A stretch of 64,000 bases of DNA from Phoebastria nigripes (lineage: Eukaryota > Chordata > Aves > Procellariiformes > Diomedeidae): positions 257,473 through 321,472 of the forward strand of contig JAYKAV010003103.1 in assembly GCA_035582835.1 (NCBI GenBank), read 5' to 3'. The first letter of the stretch is position 1; every line of letters begins with the position of its first letter. Under the pieces are notes generated by a model. The model saw nothing but the letters and a program-made list of their open reading frames with translations, searched no databases and had not been told where the DNA came from. Shown here in pieces: positions 60,701 through 64,000 of the stretch. The translations under genes were made by a program, and so were the position numbers.

Positions 60701-62721
60701 GAGCTGGCAGAGATCCCTTTTTTTCTGTCTGTGACATGAAGTCTTTGCCACAAACAGTGCGACAGAAAGAATATTGAAGTTGAAAGATTCAGGGCAGCAG
60801 AGATTAAAGTAAGAAAGATTTCCATTAAGAAGGAAGTAGCTACAACTGTGAGGTTAAATATGACTGATGTAACAGAAGCTAGACACTTGGGAAAAGAATA
60901 ACAGTTGGAAGAGGTGAGGATTAGAGACCAAGAAAGCCAGATATGTTTGGCAACTGATATTGAAAATCTATGCAAGCAACACCTCATTTGGTAGATTTGA
61001 ATATGCATCATGTCTAACTCTTCTGATTGTCCACACTGGCTATTTGTTAATCTGAACTAGAAAAAGCTAACAGCTAGGTATGGTAAAGGAAGTCAGGCAC
61101 AGCTTGTAAACCAACTCGGGATCAAGCTCTGAATCTGCAGGCAGAAAGGACACAGTAAGTGCCACTAGTTTTCAAGAACTCATACCTAACCTTTGCACAA
61201 CTGCTGAAGGCAAAGCAGATGTGTCTTGGTAGAAGACTTTTAAACCACTGCTTCCCTGTAGTTAAAGAGCTTTTGAGAAAACCAGTGAATTAAACCAATT
61301 GGCTTGTGGGGACTTGAGTTTAGCTGTTGTTACAGGGCTAAAGCTCTAGAAATGTTTATATATATATATATACACACATATAAGACAGCTATGAATAATG
61401 AAAACAAACTCTGTTGAAATAGAGCTTGAGGCATACAAAAAGAAACTTTTTAAGGTTCAAAGAAGAGGGTGTATGAATTATGCTGCAGTTGAAATCTGAA
61501 TAGAACATTACATTAGAAAACTATCTGGTTGGATATTTAATACATTTTGCAAAGTTTCTGAGTTACTTAGTCCTGAGAAACTTTATAAACTCTGTGACTA
61601 TAACCTAAATTCTTAATTTCAGAATGAGAACAAGCGATACAAAATTAGCTGCTGCTTTTTAAAGAGCTGGTCCAGGGGCAAAACAAAGATGAAAGCAGAG
61701 TGATCTTCCATGAGACCTAGCTAGGGAGACCTTGTGATGTTTGCCATAGAGACAGTGCAGGTAAACTATTGAAACAGTAGCTTCCAGTTAACTCCTAGTT
61801 AAATTTGGAAGAAGTGGTAGATCTATCAGGTTGCTCTAGGGTGGCATATATAGATTACAGCCCAAAGGTAGCAAACTAAAAAAGCAGGTCAAATCTATAA
61901 GTATGGAAAGCAGAATATAAATGCTGTCTCCTACAAAACTCCATGGTCATACCTCGTTGAACTGTAAAAACGTATTAATGGGAAGAAAGATAATAGACTC
62001 TTATGCATCCTTTACCTATCTTGTATGATGCACCTCTAGAGACCCTTACCAGCACCTAGAAGCAGCAGACTTTATTAGATTAGGTGCTACAAACAAACTA
62101 AAAAAAAATAATTAAACAAAAAATTAAAAAGTAAAAAAACCCTCCTGACTTTATGAACAAACAGAAAACATGCAGAAACAGCTGCAGAAAGGCTGTAATA
62201 CTGCTAATAGATTTTGGCAGACCTCTTGTGCAATGCTTTGGAAGTTAAGCCTTTTAACTAAGTTAAGCCAAAAATAAGTGTCAAGGGAAGAAAAATTTAA
62301 GGAAATGGGCGAGAGATGGTAAAGGAACAAACTTTTCACTTTGCACAGATGTAACTGGCCACTGAACAGGACCAAACTGGTTTAATTAACTTTGGACTAC
62401 AAATTAGACAAAAAGTTACATCAAATCTGCTGAAAAACAGGGATTTGCATCTATTTATCATGGGNTTTTTTTGTTTGTTTTGTATGTTTGGTTTTTTAAA
62501 AATAATAAAAGCTGGACTTTGATGACGAGCAGTATTTCTCCGTCAGGTGCAACAAGACAGAGCTTCACTTTCTTGCAGTTTACTCTCTGAAATCAGCAAA
62601 ATTTAACCCTAAAAGGTTGCTACATACTAGTATATCTGATTATCTTAAAATTTATAGTAATTTTGTTATCAAGACTTGTTTATTTTATAAAATATATTTA
62701 TAGCAATTTTAATAGTGTTGC
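57729..62721. other. AT-rich tract, no recognisable gene or interspersed repeat
   Basis: The longest open frame (minus, 60520-61011, 163 codons) has no motif and is within chance. A TA/CA run lies at 61358-61380. A GC-richer patch at about 59830-61250 shows no structure I can name. Confidence 0.5.
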
Positions 62722-63222
62722 CTGCAGGTCAAGAGAGGTGATTCCTCTCTACTCAGCACTGGTGAGACACATCTAGAGTGCTGGGTTCCCCCGTATAAGA
62801 GAGCAGATACTGGAACAAGTTCAGTGAAGGGTCACAAAGATGGTTAAGAGAAGCTGAGAGAGTTGGAACTGTTCAGCCTGGAGAAGAGAAGGCTCAAGGG
62901 GATCTTATCAATATGTATAAAAACCTAGTGGTGGAATGAAGGCAAGGGAGTCAGACTTTCCTCAGTGGTAGCCAGTGACAGGAAAGAGGACATGGACACA
63001 AATTAAAAAACATGGAATTCCACCTGAACAGAAGAAAACACATTTTTACTGTGAGGGTGGTCCACCCTGGAGCAGGTTGCCCAGAGAGGTTGTGGAGTCT
63101 CCATCCTTGGAGATACTGAAAACCCAATTGGACACAGTCCTGAACAATCTGACCCTGTTTGAGCAAGTAGGTTGGACTAGATGATTCCTTCCAACCTTAA
63201 CCATTCTGTGATTCTGTGATTT
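62722..63222 (+). mobile_element. CR1 LINE 3' end, older subfamily
   Basis: Plus-strand order is GCAGGTCAAGAGAGGTGATT (SRE-V codons), CTGGTGAGACACATCTAGAGTG (truncated LVRPHLE region), GAACTGTTCAGCCTGGAGAA, GTCAGACTTTCCTCAGTGGT, GAGGTTGTGGAGTCTCCATC, GTTGGACTAGATGATTCCTT and a tail ATTCTGTGATTCTGTGATT. Many indels leave only short frames. The octamer uses CTGTGATT rather than CTATGATT, as in some older CR1 groups. Confidence 0.92.
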
Positions 63223-64000
63223 CTGTCAAGTTTTAAAAATTATACCACTAATGAATTTTTATTTCAATATTTCAATAACTGATTTTGAATCTTTTAGTAA
63301 AATCTTTAAACAACATTTGCATCAACAGTCTTTGAGAAGCAGCTATTTGGAATAAAGCCAGCCAGCCAGCTAGCTTGCCTGCCTGCCTTCCTCCCATGCT
63401 TTGAAGGGGAGAGAGGAGACATATCATGATGTGGAAAATCTCTCCCTAAATAAATGCTTAAATTTCAGATGTTATCACAAAATTGTTATGTTGCAATTTA
63501 CCATATTACTTGCCTTCATCCATATTCACTGTAGATTAACTGACTGGATCACATCCTTAGCATGCCGAAGACAATGGGAATTCATTAAAACTTAATGAAT
63601 AGCTGTGAAAGTGAAAGAAGTGGGGACCAGAGATTAGATGAGTCATCAACCTACCAATTCTATCAGTATCTTTTGTAGTGGAAATACACATTAATGAACA
63701 AAATTACAGAAAATGGGACAGTCTTTGCAGAATTTATTCAGATAGCCAATATATGTAACACAGAGAGAAGAAATTACTCAAATAGTAGGTTATTCAGTAT
63801 CTCTATAGCAGACTAGAAAACTATGACCATGGCATGTGATTAATATATTACAATATTGAACATTTATAAACATGTTTTTGTTAAGGCACTTTTTTTTTTT
63901 TTTTTTTTGACTGGGGAGGAGATTAGGGTGGAGAAAGGAAGGTACAGGCTCCTGAAAAAAAAATGGCACAAAAGATTATAAAATATGCAAATCATGTAAT
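63223..64000. other. AT-rich window end with small simple repeats
   Basis: CAGC/TGCC-type tetramers at 63357-63395 and a 19-base T run at 63890-63908. No gene is seen. Confidence 0.6.

Noticed and set aside
60520..61011. 163-codon minus-strand open frame
   Set aside because: Low-complexity hydrophobic and Ser-rich translation with no domain motif. About one such frame is expected by chance at this base composition in 64 kb.

Overview
The window looks like nuclear DNA from a bird. It is AT-rich and carries no coding structure I can defend. Its recognisable content is almost entirely avian-type retroelements: CR1 LINEs whose 3' ends carry the ATTCTATG-type octamer, and endogenous-retrovirus solo LTRs of types abundant in bird genomes. 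The LTR types suggest a non-galliform (neoavian) species, but that is inference. No rRNA, tRNA, CRISPR array or bacterial-style gene is visible.

Layout. 1-1200: minus-strand CR1 spanning the end of ORF1 (SGNH/esterase domain) and the start of ORF2 (endonuclease), cut by the window edge. About 2316-2378: a decayed CR1 tail. 4007-4601: plus-strand ERV-L-like solo LTR. 5778-6322: young minus-strand CR1 3' end. 9958-10533: minus-strand LTR of the same family as the one at 4007. 16909-17409 and 17854-18762: two unrelated minus-strand solo LTRs only 444 bp apart. 19806-22463: the largest element, a 2.65-kb plus-strand CR1 with most of ORF2. 25256-25795 and 26733-27893: two minus-strand CR1s of other subfamilies. 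32972-34279: a 1.3-kb plus-strand LTR. 36850-37185: decayed CR1. 38640 to about 39166: a third, older copy of the 4007-type LTR. 52800-53245: a very old CR1. 57105-57728 and 62722-63222: further plus-strand CR1 3' ends. Between these lie long single-copy-looking, AT-rich tracts with simple repeats. A 43-base assembly gap sits inside a poly-A run at 51979-52112.

The elements do not form a working system. Every CR1 is 5'-truncated or cut by the window edge. The two that keep a long stretch of ORF are broken: the ORF1/ORF2 copy at 1-1200 by a frameshift and a stop, and the 19806 copy by stops and a frameshift. Every retroviral trace is a solo LTR without internal genes. Five of the six LTRs have matching or nearly matching 5-bp flanking duplications. 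The most interesting signals are regulatory and mutational: a perfect cAMP-response element next to the TATA box of one LTR and its stepwise loss in its two relatives; a duplicated U3 segment in the 1.3-kb LTR with an AP-1 site in each copy; a 31-nt palindrome-forming insertion that frameshifts a CR1; and two short open segments with splice-like borders that could be exons of an otherwise invisible host transcript. I found no convincing previously undescribed system.
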